Below are positions 45,901 to 57,719 of a DNA stretch of 64,000 nt, one piece after another. A model generated the notes under the pieces. That model was given only the letters and a program-made list of their open reading frames with translations. It was not told the DNA's origin and did not search any database. Positions within the stretch are counted from its first letter, which is position 1. Each line of letters starts with the position of its first letter. Made by a program: the position numbers and the translations under genes. Origin of the DNA: Epiperipatus broadwayi (Eukaryota > Onychophora > Udeonychophora > Euonychophora > Peripatidae); NCBI GenBank assembly GCA_028023455.1, contig JAQFVV010000556.1, forward strand, positions 310,001 through 374,000, read 5' to 3'.

Positions 45901-46259
45901 GAAGTATGGAGAGATGTATGTTGGGAGTAACAAGAAGAGATCGAAAACGCAATGTATGGGTAAGAGAACAAACAGGTGTTACTGACCTCATTGAAAAAAT
46001 TAAAAGATTGAAGTGGAGTTGGGCTGGACATATTGCTAGAAGAGATGATAATAGATGGACAATTGAAATTTTAAACTGGATTCCAAGAGATTGTAAAAGA
46101 CCCAGAAGGAGACCACATGTAAGATGGATGGATGAAATAAGAAAATGTGTAGGGATGATGTGGAGAAGAGAAGCTAAAGATCGGAGAAGATGGATTAAAC
46201 TTGGAGAGACCTTCATCCTGCAGTGGATTGATAATGGTTGATAATGATGATGATGATGA
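42962..46259 (+). mobile_element. RTE-like non-LTR retrotransposon, copy 2, with open ORF and TSD
   Basis: A full-length-looking LINE with a ~320-bp leader, one long ORF and a (TGA)n tail (46240-46259). ACACACAAAAAAAA (14 bp) ends directly before the element and recurs directly after it. It is inserted in the middle of a minisatellite, whose units resume on the right. Copy 1 (6250-9541) and two fragments (16264, 29715) are relatives. The (TGA)n tail without poly(A) is typical of RTE-type elements. Confidence 0.93.
43254..46241 (+). CDS. RTE-like endonuclease/reverse transcriptase polyprotein (995 codons)
   Basis: The frame is uninterrupted. The start shared with copy 1 is the [10 protein letters not shown] methionine at residue 11 (43284), so the first ten codons may be leader. 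The endonuclease domain is at about residues 55-290: GTYNCRSL (60), GLCEVRR (89), QVYAPTS (161), GYFNSRIG (197) and SDHRLVRG. The reverse transcriptase is at about 490-790: [22 protein letters not shown], motif [11 protein letters not shown] (about 644), [10 protein letters not shown] and [10 protein letters not shown] (about 742). The C-terminus has [19 protein letters not shown] and RPHVRWMDE. The endonuclease Asp of the GDFN motif is Tyr here (codon TAT at 43845-43847), while copy 1 keeps Asp. The polymerase looks intact but the nickase is probably dead. Confidence 0.93.
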   Translation: MIKIFPNYTIMTDKNKAWPLIPGGCKVTNQGSSCWPKAEGAKNILEVDPGCHLMTTFYLGTYNCRSLSSEGRLQELEEELSYIKWDIIGLCEVRRKGEETIDLKSGHMLYYKGTNIGNTSGVGFIINKKWKNNIVEIDGVSVRVARLVIQLNSRYQMQIIQVYAPTSSHSDEVVEDFYMDVQKAFDQSKQHFKIVMGYFNSRIGKQMKDESVVGNFGYGNRNERGHRLVEFAEKEKLYIMNSFFEKNVRRKWTWKHPNEGTAELDYILTNRKYIFQDCNVLNKFNTGSDHRLVRGKIHVNVKLERQKLLRKTIFTVDIPNLQKHSNEFKLELTNRFQVLVDFEHDSDLNEINMKITDTLLKTATKIAGRKKQQLTNKISTETRELMKKRRNMKICKNDALKRIEYLEFCKMVRKRVENDIRKYNCELARKAVEENKSLKNVKQHFGIGRKFISAIRKKDEIITKKRDDIMKLVEDFYQELYSNKEQVPPISITSSELPRILNEEVRNAIKCMKKGKAPGNDGIIIDILKEAGEETEKILAKLYTKCLNDKDVPDDWKNAVIILIFKKGDKEDIRNYRPISLLSVLYKIFTKIITTRLQRTLDFHQPREQAGFKSGFSTVDHIQVLREVIERTNEYELSLCFGFVDYEKAFDSINISSVIKALDHQGIDPGYCHILKNIYKNATATIRLHNDTGKVNIEKGVRQGDSISPKLFTAVLQEVFCGLKWETKGVKVNGDYLSHLDFADDVVVFANNASKLQEMLQELSDESRKVGLKINVKKTKVMFNQFAQNMKIKIDYDELEEVKSYKYLGQIINTDGNIIEEINHRIKLGWSAFGRNNLILKGNMPMCLKRKVFNKCVLPVLTYGSETWTFNRRSIQRLQTTQRSMERCMLGVTRRDRKRNVWVREQTGVTDLIEKIKRLKWSWAGHIARRDDNRWTIEILNWIPRDCKRPRRRPHVRWMDEIRKCVGMMWRREAKDRRRWIKLGETFILQWIDNG

Positions 46260-46735
46260 CACACAAAAAAAACCAATGTCTGATTAATTACTATCAATAC
46301 CCCAAAAAAGGTTATTCATGGGTATCATTTTTAAATTTAGTATTTAAATAACATTACAGCTTTTGATATCTACACACTAACAAAAACAATCCACTTTCTG
46401 ATTCATTACTGTCCCAAAAAAATGCAACATAGTCATGTATCATTTTGAAATGTAGTATTTAAAGAATGGTACTGTTTATATATACACACTAACAAAAAGA
46501 ACCCACTTTCTGATTAATTACTGTCCATAAACCAAAAAAAAGCAAATTAGTCAGTATCATTTTTAAATTTAGCGTGAATGTAAAATGGATATTTGCGTCT
46601 TATTTTCAATTTAAAAAATCCCATAACTTTTGACAGATACACACAAACAAAATCAACCCATTTTATAATTAATTACTGTCCAAAAATGTCAATTATTCAA
46701 GTATCATTTTTAAATTTAATGTGAATTTTTAATTA
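46260..46735 (+). repeat. Diverged minisatellite, right half
   Basis: About four units continue the array of 42417-42961, with the same markers: ACACACTAACAAAAA, TTCTGATT.ATTACTGTCC and TTTTTAAATTTAG. One unit is expanded by a TTTGCGTCTTATTTTCAATT-like block also seen in the unit left of the LINE. The first right unit begins with the LINE target duplication. Confidence 0.85.
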
Positions 46736-47724
46736 TTTTTTTTTAAAATAGTAATAATATTTACTATTAGTTCCTCTAATTTCCTATTATAAAAACTAAA
46801 AAAGCTGATATTTATATAGATAGAATCACAGGCCTGGCCCGGAATTGTAATATGTATGTGTTTTTGATTAGCATCAACGCCATCAAACGGCTGGCATGAG
46901 GGAATAAAAAACAACCACTAAAAGTTTAAAATAAAAATAAGAACTTAGACTTATGATAATAAAAATACACTTGCCACAGATGAGCAAAATTTAATTAAAA
47001 CTAACAATTAAAAATTAAATTCTTATTTTTGTCATTAATTTTTTAATTTTCAATTCTGTTTAAAAGTCAAATGTCATTGTTTCATATCACATTAATTTCA
47101 GGTCACATTATGTAATTTTTAAATTGTTAATTACAATTAAAAATCAGATTTTAATTTTTAATTGTCAAATTTAATTGTGTCCACCACTCTTACTCACCTT
47201 TTAAAAATAAACTTGCAGACACGAAATGATTAATTGATTATGTACTCTTTTTTTAAAGAAAAAATAGAATGTGATTTAAAATGCAAAAACAACAACATGC
47301 ATAGTATAGGCATCTATAACATTTGAACAGATTTACATTATAATCTTGTAAAATTTAATGTGTGTATATAAAATGGGGAAAAGTGAATTACAAACTTCTT
47401 TATTGCATAAAATTTATTACAGTACTATTATAAAGCACTGAAAATATTGAAATTATTAGATGGAATTTGAACTCTGATAATGTGCTATTACTTTAAATAT
47501 GATGTGTGCATGCACAAAATTTGTAATATTTAAAGTAATAGCGCATTATGACAGTTCAACTTCTGATCTAATAATTTTTATCACATAAGAGAAAACTGCA
47601 TACAAAGATATTAAGAAGAAACATGAATCACATAACTTCAAAATCACATTTAAAAAATCCGCATAAAATGAGACCCAGGTGTATAGATAACGACAAAAAA
47701 AAGACATAAATCCAGATTTAATTT
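46736..47724. other. AT-rich DNA with a 48-bp-arm palindrome
   Basis: No gene recognised. Arms 47453-47500 and 47526-47574 are close to perfect reverse complements (TTATTAGAT..AATTTGAACT / AGTTCAACTTCTGATCTAATAA) with a 25-bp spacer. This is probably a small foldback element or MITE remnant. Confidence 0.55.
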
Positions 47725-48556
47725 TATAAAGACAAATATGTTTTTAAATAAGGGGAGAGTTATCAGTAACTGAGAGAGTGGGTCAAGATGGGTTCATTTG
47801 AAGTTGCTAGCAGGTCTTCTAGGTCCTTCAAGTTTGTTTCACATCTTTAATTGAAAGCATTTATTTATACAGGGTTGGCAGCTGTCAGGCATATCTTGGT
47901 TCTCTGGCTGGCTCACATTTCTATGACTCCAGTCCCAGGACAGATGGGAGAGTGAAGGCAAAAAAATCTATTCATGCGTATTTGTTGAGTAATACAATTC
48001 TAGATTTATATATATAGAGCAAATAAACTACAGTTTCGAGCAAAAGCAGCAAACAGAATTTCCATATGAATTTTTTTTTGGAATATTTTTTCAGTAAACT
48101 TCGAGAAACAGAAATTCATAACATAAAAATTCTTCCACAAGAACTGCAGCAGGTGTAAGAAGGAAAACAAAAGAAAAGTTATTTATTTATACCCTTTTTC
48201 CAATTATATTTTAATCTACTTATTAGTAGCGAATAATGCCCATTTCAAATTTTCCCTGTTATCTATTATTTTATCTAATTAAAAATGTTTTATAACTTAA
48301 TTCCTTTTTTAATGGATTCTATTTAATTAAGATATTTACCTTATCTATGTCTGCCATCATATATTTTAAAATAGTTACAAATAAAAAAATTAAACTTTCT
48401 ATATTTTATTTCATTAACTTTTCCCTTTTTTTAAATAATTTCCCTTAAATTAATATAACTATTTATGCAGGTCACCATTTAGTTTAAGAAAGAAAACATA
48501 CATTCAATGTGGTTGGACTTAGGGTCTTAGTTAGTTCACAGTGAATGGTGAAGCGA

Positions 48557-48565
<9 letters not shown>
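47725..48565 (+). repeat. Dispersed direct duplication, left copy (partner 59395-60165)
   Basis: Shared blocks with the partner include AAGACAAATATGTTTTT, GTTGCTAGCAGGTCTTCTAGG, GGCATATCTTGGTTCTCT, TTTCTATGACTCCA.TCCCAGG, GAGCAAATAAACTAC and GTGGTTGGACTTAGGGTCTTAG. Divergence is moderate. No coding frame survives in both. Boundaries suggest an interspersed repeat or block duplication. Both copies end at an (AT)n run. Confidence 0.85.

Positions 48566-48595
<30 letters not shown>
48559..48595. repeat. (AT)n microsatellite
   Basis: A pure AT dinucleotide run directly after the duplicated block. The partner block at about 60160 also ends in (AT)n. Confidence 0.95.
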
Positions 48596-48598
<3 letters not shown>

Positions 48599-48845
48599 GT
48601 ATATATATATGCACAGCTTCATATTCCTAGAACCAATTAAAAAAACAAGTAAAAAAGAGACTAAAGCTACAGTTTTGCAGAGTGATACAGAAGTAGTGCT
48701 CCCATTATGTACATCATTTATGTATTCAACCACAATAATACTGCTATAGATATTTTTAAAAAATCTGAAAGTTTATGATATGATCTCATGTCCATGTTAT
48801 TGTGTTTCTTGGTTGTATCTAGAGTGTCTTGTTTTTTTTTTGCTT

Positions 48846-51113
48846 CTTTAGGATGTAGCAAATGATTTTTTTGTCAGTGAATCTTCCTCTCTGGGCCTTG
48901 TTATTACTATGCTAACTTTGTTACGTTGTCTTCTATTAATTCTTTTACTGTCTTGTTGTTTCCCACTTTTTGTGTGTTTTAATAAAGCTGTCTCATTGTT
49001 AGACCTCTTTGGCATTGATTTTGCTATGCGAAAATGTGGTTTCAACCCTAGAGTGGTGCTGGCACTTGACAAAACTGTTTGTCTTACATGACCTGACATG
49101 GCACATTTTGGAAATATCTGATGATCAGAAAATTGATGTCTAAAATGCTTAAAAGCAAGGTAAAGTCCACTCTGTTCTTCCACCTCTAATTCCGTCTGGC
49201 CTTTTGTTTCATTTTCTGTTGGTAGAAGATTGGTTGGTTCTTGTATGTAGCTTATGTTGGTCATCTCTTGGGTTTTCAATTTGCAGAAACCAAACTTGTA
49301 AAATATAAATGTATTCTCTGTATAGTTTATTTCAGAGTCATGTCTAAGAAATCTGACCCTAACAATACATCATAGATCAGACCCAGCATTGTCTGAAATA
49401 TGTTTTACATTTGTGGCTCCTATCCTGATATCAAGCCCCAAGTGATGCATTCCTATCCTAGCTTTTTCCCCATTTGCTAAGATAGCATAAGTAGTTTGTA
49501 CTGGTGAGGTAGGTAGTACATGAGTTTCTACAGTTGTGTCTCACCATTCTTTGACACCAGTGACACTTGACTGCCATTCTTTGACACCAGTGACACTTGA
49601 CTGCCAGGGTCTAATAAAGCTGTAACCAGGAGATAATCTAGAAGTGCTTTAATTGTAGGGCACACCTGATACAGTGGTCTGTGATCCTCTTCTTCCAGTT
49701 TGCATATGAATGCTGATGCCACTCTTGCTTTTCCAAACACTTTCTTTTGCTTCATCCAGGAGTTTTATTTAGAGCATATAAATTATAGGAACTGTATCTC
49801 TCTGCAATAGTTGTGTGTTTTGATCATTATCTTCATAACAGTTTTTGATGGCTGCCATTTGTATTTTGGATGTGTCAATTCTTTTTCCTTTGTCTTCATG
49901 TCTTTATTTAGGTTGCCAAAATCTATAGCAATTAGTAACTCCACCATCTCATCAATCCACAGTTCCAGCAGCCCAGCATCAATTGTTGTATGTGGAGAGG
50001 CATATTATACCTTACTGCCTGAATAAGTGGAAAGCTGTCACCGACTAACAAAGACACTTTGTGTAACTGGGTGTGAGTTTCTTCTTAAGAAGTGCAGTAC
50101 TTTTCTTGAGATATACAATGCTTTATTTCATCTTGCCTCTCCTCACTCCAAAAACTATTAAGTAAGGTGAGGCAGTAATCTGCAAATGTTACTGGTTTTT
50201 ATTTACACAGTCCCACTAGTCCTGGGCAGATCCATGTAAATAGTTACCTGCAACCAAAATTTTTTCATATTCTCTGAGTTTCTGGAATATGAACAGCTCT
50301 TGTAAACTCTGCAAGTGTGCCATAGGATTTTCTCGTTTATCACCCTGAAAAGTTTGGATGCAGATAAATCTAGCCACCATAGGAGCTATTTGTTCTTCCC
50401 ACAAGTTTTATGCTTTCTTTATTTTCAACATTGAGAGCTCTCTTTGTTCAAATTTTGAAATTTGTCATCTCTTGATGTTTGTTTCAGGATTGCTTCCTTC
50501 TCTCTCTTCTTTCATCCTGTTGATTTCTGCTGTATATTGTCTACATTCTTTTCTGCATTCTTGCATTCTTCCCATAGTTTTCATAATTTCCATAAATTTT
50601 CTCACCCATTGTGGTTCTGGTGTGTCCATGTCTCTAGTCTGTATTATTGGTGTTTGGTTTTCCATCTTATCTGAAAGTAATATATCTGTGTGATCTCTGT
50701 TCTGTAGTTTTGGTGAATCCATGTCTCCTGGGCTATGCATATTTTCTGGAGAAATACAAATAGAAAAACATTTTTTTTTTACTTTGTATGTTAGTGATCT
50801 CTTTAAAATTTCTGGTTTTATTTTACTAGTTTTGCTTTTCGAAGAATTTCTTCCCTCTCCCAATCATTCCTGAAACTGTCATCTTTTTAATATGCCAGCT
50901 TTGTATTTATCTCTTATCATAGTTCTTGCCTGACCTGTGTTTATTTTTATTTTTTTCTACCATGAACTGTATGTTGTATATCTGATTATAACTATGTGTA
51001 CTTGACATACACTTAAATGAAATATGACTACTACTGTGGGGGGTGGGGTGTAAAAAACTATTTGACCCCTCCTTTTCTCTGCTACTTGTTTGATCACTCT
51101 GTCTCCCGAGCAA
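48846..51113 (-). pseudogene. Decayed Ty3/Gypsy gag-protease
   Basis: On the minus strand, 50863-50465 is a charged gag N-terminal region. 50404-50216 gives PMAHLQSLQELFIFQKLREY and VAGNYLHGSAQD, a Gypsy capsid-like stretch that continues to about 50040 with stops. 49755-49528 gives VTALLDPGSQVSLVSK, an aspartic protease active site with DPG instead of DTG/DSG, followed by an in-frame 10-residue duplication. 49279-48848 is a basic, Ser/Thr-rich region beyond the protease. No reverse transcriptase or LTR is visible. Several stops and shifts show it is dead. Confidence 0.75.
49528..49755 (-). pseudogene. Retroelement aspartic protease fragment with internal duplication
   Basis: The 75-codon frame holds the hydrophobic-LLDPGSQVSL active-site loop of a retropepsin. 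A 30-bp unit (around 49544-49603) is duplicated exactly and in frame, giving GSQVSLVSKN twice. The Thr/Ser after the catalytic Asp is replaced by Pro. It belongs to the decayed gag-protease at 48846-51113. Confidence 0.7.
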
Positions 51114-51904
51114 AAAAAAATATTAATATCTGATTTAGTTTTTTAGTCTTTAACTGAACAAACTAGTTTCCCATCTTGCAGAACATACATTTTGTCAATA
51201 ATTGATAGAGAGCAGAAAGTGCAAAAGAAAATTATATATACACTTCTGTCATTCACTATTATTTATTTACAAAAAGCACACAAACAATTCTGATCATCAA
51301 ATTCCCATACATCATATCTCAGAATCTATATCTAACAGTTAGGACACACTTGGGATGCCAGATTATACAAAAAAACTAACAGTATGAAAAATAGAGCTGC
51401 TTTAACCTAACCCAAAGACATAGGTAGAGAGGGTTCAAACCTCACCTACTCTTTCAGATTACTACCAAGCAACTGACTCCCCAAACCTCACAATAATTAA
51501 TTCTTTAATGTATTCCCAGTGGTCAGGGAGAGATGAGACCACAAAAAGGATTTTTTAATATATATATATAGTGACCAGGATTAATGAAGAAAACAATACT
51601 ACAAAATTTTAATAATAGTGAATGAAAGATAAAAGAAACTTTATTACATTCATTAGCAAAATACACAATGCTTAATTAGTTGTGCTGCAGGCTATTTTAC
51701 CTGCAATCATATACAGACATATAGGAAAGTCCCTCATATCACAAGAACAAAAAAAAATTCTTATAATTTTTTGGAATATTTTTAGCCAGTAGTCAGGTTA
51801 CTCAATTTAAAGAGTGAGACAGAAATTCACTAATTCTATGGTGAGAGCACATGGTAAGAAATAAATGGTTAAAGCAACTAAACACATTTTGGAATGCATT
51901 TAAA
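51114..51904. other. No gene seen; short match to 40090 at 51380
   Basis: AACAGTATGAAAAATAGAGC at about 51379 also occurs at about 40088, just before the duplicated block. The 51400-51910 stretch may therefore be an insertion in the right copy. No coding frame or bounded element was recognised in it. Confidence 0.45.
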
Positions 51905-52443
51905 ATACAGCTCTCTTCTAATGACTAAAAAATTCATAGTGACCCCATTGGATATTTTTCAGTTTTGTTAGAAACAAATATAAAATATTGTGTCCTAAGA
52001 TGGTCAAATATTGTGAGCTAGGATGAGTTCCGAGACATGATGGCAAAACCAAGAGGCTAACATGAATATGGATAGCTTTCCATCTCTAACTGCAATTAGA
52101 GAAAATGAAATTCATTCACCGAAACATGCACCAAATTCAGGAATGGAGTTTGTTTCTTGTGTCCAGTTATATATTTATATTTGAAGGATATGAGATCCAA
52201 TTTATAATTTTCATTGCAATCCTGAGGAAGGTATGTTAGCCTAAGGAAGATTTGGTAAAAAAAAAAAGCACTAAACACATGCCAAGACACCCACAGATCA
52301 TCCAGTATGCAATGTAATACAAATACAGTCAAACGACCTTTAAATTTAAAAAAAAAATGCCTTCATTTGCAGGGCCGGCGCTGGGTACTAGGCGCCCGCA
52401 TGCAAATTTGATTTTGGTGCCCCTGTCAATATGTATGTTTACT

Positions 52444-53100
52444 AAGGTGACCCGACCGTGTCCCGTGGCGTTTTAAAAAAGTCATGATTTTTAGAAAGAA
52501 TGCACGATGTAATGCTATTTTTGATATCAAAAATAGCATAAAATTGATTGTTAAATTATATATTATTTCATACAAACGGTTTGTATGAAATAATATATAA
52601 TTTAACACGGCAAATTTAGATGTTAGAAAAATTTGCAGAAATTTTAAAAATAATGTGTTTGTTAAAAATAGACAGAGTGATTCAAATATATATATATAAT
52701 AAATTAAAAAAAAATAATGTTTGAGATTAAAATATTTAAATGTTTAAAATAATTTTCGAAAAACATTTACATATTTTAATCTCAAATATTTTTTTTTTAA
52801 AATTTCATATTTATTATTTGCGTCACTGTCTGTTTTTAACAAACCCATTATTTTTTAAATTTTTGCTAATTTTTCTAACCTCTAAATTTATGCAAATATT
52901 AGCAAATTTAATAATAAATTTACAATTTATAAATGAAATAATTTTAAAAAAAGATAATATTACAAACATACATATTTAATTTATTATTATTAATGTACGC
53001 TATATCTATATAAACGCTCCATATAAACCAAATTTTTAATCAGCCCCCCCCCCGGTCAATGGTGTCCCGTTTTACCAATGTTAAAATCTGGTCACTTTAA
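52444..53100. mobile_element. Nested foldback element inside the hAT
   Basis: The outer ends look like inverted repeats: TAAGGTGACC...GTGTCCCG at the left, and CGGTCAATGGTGTCCCG with GGTCACTTTA at the right. Inside are a perfect 28-bp-arm palindrome with a 1-base spacer (52550-52606) and imperfect 130-bp arms (52610-52745 and 52758-52890). No coding frame. No clear target duplication was established, so the boundaries are tentative. Confidence 0.6.
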
Positions 53101-53275
53101 TGTATACCACCTACATGTTATAAATATTAGTGTACAAAATCTTTCTAAGGGAAACAAACAAGGCAATGTAAATAAATAATTTTTAATATTAAAAAAAAAG
53201 AAAATACAGTTAAAAAAAGTAAATGCATTACAAAACATGTTATAATTTTATACTCCTTGACTTCATATTAATATA

Positions 53276-54206
53276 TTACCTTGATATGATTGTATTTATT
53301 TCCAGTTCTGCACAAATATCATTTTCAATAGCAATTAATGCCAAATTAACAAGCCGTTTTTGTGACATAGTTGTTCTCAAGTAAGTTTTAATTAATTTTA
53401 ACTTAGAAAAAGAGCGCTCATCGCTTGCAACACTAACAGGTAATGTTAATAATATTCTTAAAGCTATTGATAAGTTTGGCATAGATAAATTATTAGAAAC
53501 TATAAAATTAAGTGTTTCGAAAGGGTTTTGAGAATTTAAAAAATCCTTTTGAAAAATATCTCGAAAAGCACATAATTCGTCGAATAAATCTGTAGCATTA
53601 ATATCTTTACTGTTATCAAATTTCAAAATATTTTCTAAATCTTTGCATTTTGCTTGTAACTCGCTCTTATTAATTTCTGATATTTTATATAGAAAATTGA
53701 AATTATTATAACATGCTTCGAGGAGTTCAAAGCGTTCTGTTAAAGAATTAATCGCTACATCTAAAAGTGTAAAAAACATGTTTATTTTAAATTTTTCTTC
53801 AGGTATTTGAGGTGTTTCGTCCTGATGCTCGTAATCAAATTGACGAGTTTTTTTTCCATTGTCGAACTTCTTTGGCAGTTTTAAATTCTTTCTCTCCATC
53901 AACCTCTTCGCTAAGTTCATCTGCAATTTTGAGAATGTTTTTGAAATTTGAATCTGATCGATATTCTCGTAAAAATTTATTTAGATTTGCGATCGATTCT
54001 AAAGCAAGTGAAGCATTCATATTTACATTTTGGAGCATTTTACTGACAGGATTTATTCTATTTAATATATCATGCCAAATTATTAAAGAACAAATAAATT
54101 TGTAATCCTTAAGGTTAGTGCAGAGTGATTGAGCTTCATGTTGAATTTCTCTATTAAAAGATTCATTGTTCATTATTTCATAGAGTGCATCATAAATTTC
54201 ACCCAA
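53276..54206 (-). pseudogene. hAT transposase C-terminal part, frameshifted
   Basis: 54206-53835 continues in frame after the nonsense codon, with YQLGEIYDALYEI and CSLIIWHDILNRIN. A frameshift between 53926 and 53835 moves to the 53926-53276 frame. That frame carries the C-terminal dimerisation domain: LRILLTLPVSVASDERSFSKLKLIKTYL in two parts, then MSQKRLVNLALIAIE. Only one nonsense and one frameshift separate this from an open gene, so the element is fairly young. Confidence 0.9.
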
Positions 54207-54248
54207 CTGATACCGTAGAGGCCGGATTGCATCAATTCTGCTTTCCCA

Positions 54249-55742
54249 TCATGTTTCTGATGGTTGTTTTAGAGTTAAAGTTTTAATAAATTTTAAAAGG
54301 ATTGACCACCGTTTATAAGATGATGAAAAAAAATTGTATATTTTTTGAACAATTGCAAAAAAAACAATTGTATCTACATTGACTTTGGCGGCATCGTTTA
54401 TGATTAAGTTTAAAGAATGAGCAGCACATGGTACGTAAAATGCACGAGGGTTTTTGGTTAAAATCAAATTTTGAAGTCCAGCCTTTTTGCCTTTCATGTT
54501 GGCCCCATTATCATACCCTTGACCACACATGTCTTCAATGGGAATCTTCCATTTTTCCAGTTGTTCAATTATTGTACATAAACCTCGTCCAGTGGAATCT
54601 GTTATATCTATGAAACCTAAAAAGTTTTCTCTAATTTTAACCGTTCCATTATTACAAAAAACGAAGCGAATAATTATGGTCATTTGTTCAGTTTTACTTG
54701 CATCTGGTGTACAATCTAAAATAATAGAATAATATTTGGATTTCTTTATCGATAATAAAATTGTTTCCCTAATTGCTGTACTTAAAATTTCCAATAATTC
54801 ATTTTGGCTATCTTTGCTCAAATAATGTACTCTATTGTTTTGATCTAGGGCCCTCTCAACATGATTTTCCATAACGGGATCAAACTTCGCAAATAATTCA
54901 ATTAATTTTAAAAAATTTCCGTTATTTTTTTCGTATAATTTATCAGATGATCCGCGAAATGCTAAATTTTGACTACCAAGGAATTTGATAATTTCAATCA
55001 GCCGTTCCAAAACACTCCTCCAATGTTTCTTTTCCATTTCATATAAATTTTGAGATTGACAATCAATAGTAATTTTGTTTTTTAATCTTTTCTCAAGTTC
55101 ATTCCAATTCAATAAACTTTTCATGTGAGCCATACTAGTTTCATGTCTGTGTAAAGTTGTACTTAAATTTCTCCAATTATTGTATCCTTCTATGAGGCTA
55201 GATTCAGTAGATCCAAAAAGTTTGCAACAAAAGCAAAACACAGAGTTCAAAATTTCGGAATAAATAAGCCATTTTCGAAAAACTACTTCTCCGTTTTCCA
55301 TTTTTCTATTATAATATACATCAGAAAATTTACGGCCATGTACATCGTTCGGATATATAATATCTTTCTTTTGAACAGGCCCCATTTCTACTAAAATAAC
55401 ACGTAGTTTGTCATCGATTTTATTCCATTCAGCTGGATCTTCTAAATTTGTACACATTTGATATGATATTGGCACAATGACTTTGTTGTCACTTAACTGT
55501 TTCTTACTAAAATCTTGTTCAATATTTTCAACAGTTCCCTGTGAACTAGATGATGTGCACGGTTCTGGTTCTTGTTGAGTATAAGCTATTTCAGAAGCAG
55601 TTGATATTTTAAGATATTTATTAAGTGATCCACTTTGTTTTTTAATGTTTGCTATTTTTTCAGCTTGGCGTTTACGATTTTGTGCACCGGATAGTTTTTT
55701 CTTAGTTTTTGATTCCATATTACTTTTACTCATGAACGCCAC
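54249..55742 (-). pseudogene. hAT transposase N-terminal part (ZMYM1/TTF-type)
   Basis: The 497-codon frame starts MAFMSKSNMESKTKKKLSGA with a basic N-terminus. The TTF-type zinc finger region is at about residues 145-225 (GRKFSDVYY, FCFCCKLFG, H.....H). The RNase H-like core follows (YYSIILDCTPDASK near 340, then MCGQGYDNGANMKGKKAGLQ and YVPCAAHSLNLI). It ends at a TGA in a KQPSET.WESR context, where relatives usually have Arg; the next frame is in register. Transposases of this type excise and reinsert elements with matching ends. Confidence 0.9.
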
Positions 55743-57350
55743 TTTAAAATAATTTTCAAATGTAATAAATAAATAAATACGGACTCTAATTTATATATTT
55801 ACATCATGTATCTTAATACTTAAGATTATATATCGCTAATTTAGATGTCCAACACAAATTACTTCTTGCGCCAAAATACAAAACTCTATACGCGGAGGGG
55901 AAGAAGTTGTTTAACTTGTTTACCTAAAAAAGGCAGCTAATAAATTGGAAATATTCAGCCATTGACATTAAAAATGGTCAGGTTTTAAAATAACTCAAGT
56001 GTCCAGCTTTTTACGCTTGATTGAACATTTTAGTTTTACCATTGGCAAGATTTTCTTTTGTTATCATATATTTTTCTAATTAACACAGGTGGCCTGCCAG
56101 GCCTGATTTGCGATTTCAATAGAAAATTTCCTGGGATTATAATTATTGTTTACAAGTTCTTACTAAGATTTTAAAATTTGCGATAAACATCATAAGCAAA
56201 CGTATGTAATTAATTTGCAAACCTAATTAGTATGCAGAAAAAATAGACTTTTGACAACGATTAAAATATATAAAATAAAAAGTAAACTGAAAATTATATT
56301 AAGTTTACTGGAATTATACCTATAATATATATTACATACACGTTCGAATATTTATATCAAATTATTATTTAAATAAAAAATTAGAAAATGTTTTATTTTG
56401 CAATATTATAATCGTTTCTTACGATTTCAAAATTATGTACATGATCTAATATATATATATATATACGCATATACATACATAAGTTCTAATTTATAATACT
56501 TTTAGTGTGTGTTTATTTATATATTTGCTAGCAGAAAGTTACTTATAGTTTACTATAAGCAGTACTATATATATATAAACATTACAATATGAAATTTGTA
56601 ATATAATAAACTTTATGTTTAGTTTATTGTTCATGATAAATAATAGATTTGATTGTTTTATATTTTTAATATTAAGCAGAGCTTGTGTGCAGGCCTGCTT
56701 GTGTGTGTCATTTAATAAGATATAATATGACTTCATATGATTTTCAATAATCTACTCTCAATAATTTTTGTTGGCGCCTCCTTCTGTCAGCGCCCGCATG
56801 CCTAGCATGCGTTGCATGCCCGCTTCCTCCGGCCCTGTTCATTTGTAAAAGTATATAAAACATTATGAAAATCTAACCAAACAGAAAAATCCATTATAAA
56901 ATAATTATTACTTTTCCTTTATAAAATTAACATCACTTATACAAAAGGGTGGTTATTTTACAGAGTCAATACATATTTTAAAAAAATACTTATATAGATA
57001 TATACGGATAACTGTATACTCTCTTTTACAGATAGAAGTACGAACGTCTATTTTTATTTATGTTCTTCGGAAATAAACATATTCGTAACCTTTAATTGAC
57101 TAAAAAAAACGTGTGACAAAGAATATAGGTAAAGGACTTTCTTTTTCTTTTTTACAAAAAAAACTAAATAAAATCTTTAAGAATTAAATCAAGTCTTTTA
57201 TCATTAAAGAGAAAATAATGGGGATATTGCATTATTTTATATAAGAGGGATTTGCACTTTCTGTGTTTTGCTATCTTCTCTTGCTTTCTTTCTTTAGAAA
57301 AATACATATATATGAAATACTAAATCATAGCAGTATAATGGTGATCAATT

Positions 57351-57719
57351 TTAGCCGTTTAGTCAGTAAGATATAAATTGTAGTGCTGGCAGTGGCGCTT
57401 CTTGAAATTTTGTGTTCTTTTTTAAATTACGTAAAAACTATGAACATGACTTCGACAACAATTGCAGCATTCAATACTCCTCTATTGCCGTTCGAAAGAT
57501 ACATATTGCATTGTTGTCAGATAAAACTTGAATTTTTTACAATTATTTTAAAAATTAGATGAATTTTTATCTTTACTTTCTGATCAGTTTACTATTTTCT
57601 ACGAGGCAATAAAGGCAAAAAAGCTTTATTGGCCTTATAACCCTAATATAATGGGTTAAAAATATGCTGATAATTCGGTTATGAAGGCCTTCAATGCAAC
57701 ATAAACATAGTCACAGAAT
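57351..57719. other. No gene seen
   Basis: No supported feature. It follows the end of the duplicated block. Confidence 0.5.

Larger units (their letters stand above)
52370..56837 (-). mobile_element. hAT transposon (ZMYM1-like transposase), 4.47 kb, with TSD
   Basis: The element begins CAGGGCCGGCGC and ends TCCTCCGGCCCTG, with CAGGGCCGG as terminal inverted repeat. Sub-terminal GCGCCCGCATGC motifs occur on both sides. TTCATTTG flanks it on both sides (52362-52369 and 56838-56845). The paralogous empty site near 40580 has a single TTTATTTG. The transposase gene is on the minus strand with two lesions. A second, smaller foldback element sits near the left end. Confidence 0.96.
51905..57350 (+). 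repeat. Direct duplication, right copy, split by a hAT transposon
   Basis: 51905-52369 matches 40098-40580, and 56838-57350 matches 40581-41150. The two parts are separated only by the hAT element and its target duplication. Confidence 0.88.

Noticed and set aside
42417-46735. Minisatellite units as a CRISPR array
   Set aside because: Units are long, diverged, AT-rich and without regular repeat-spacer structure, and the DNA is eukaryotic.
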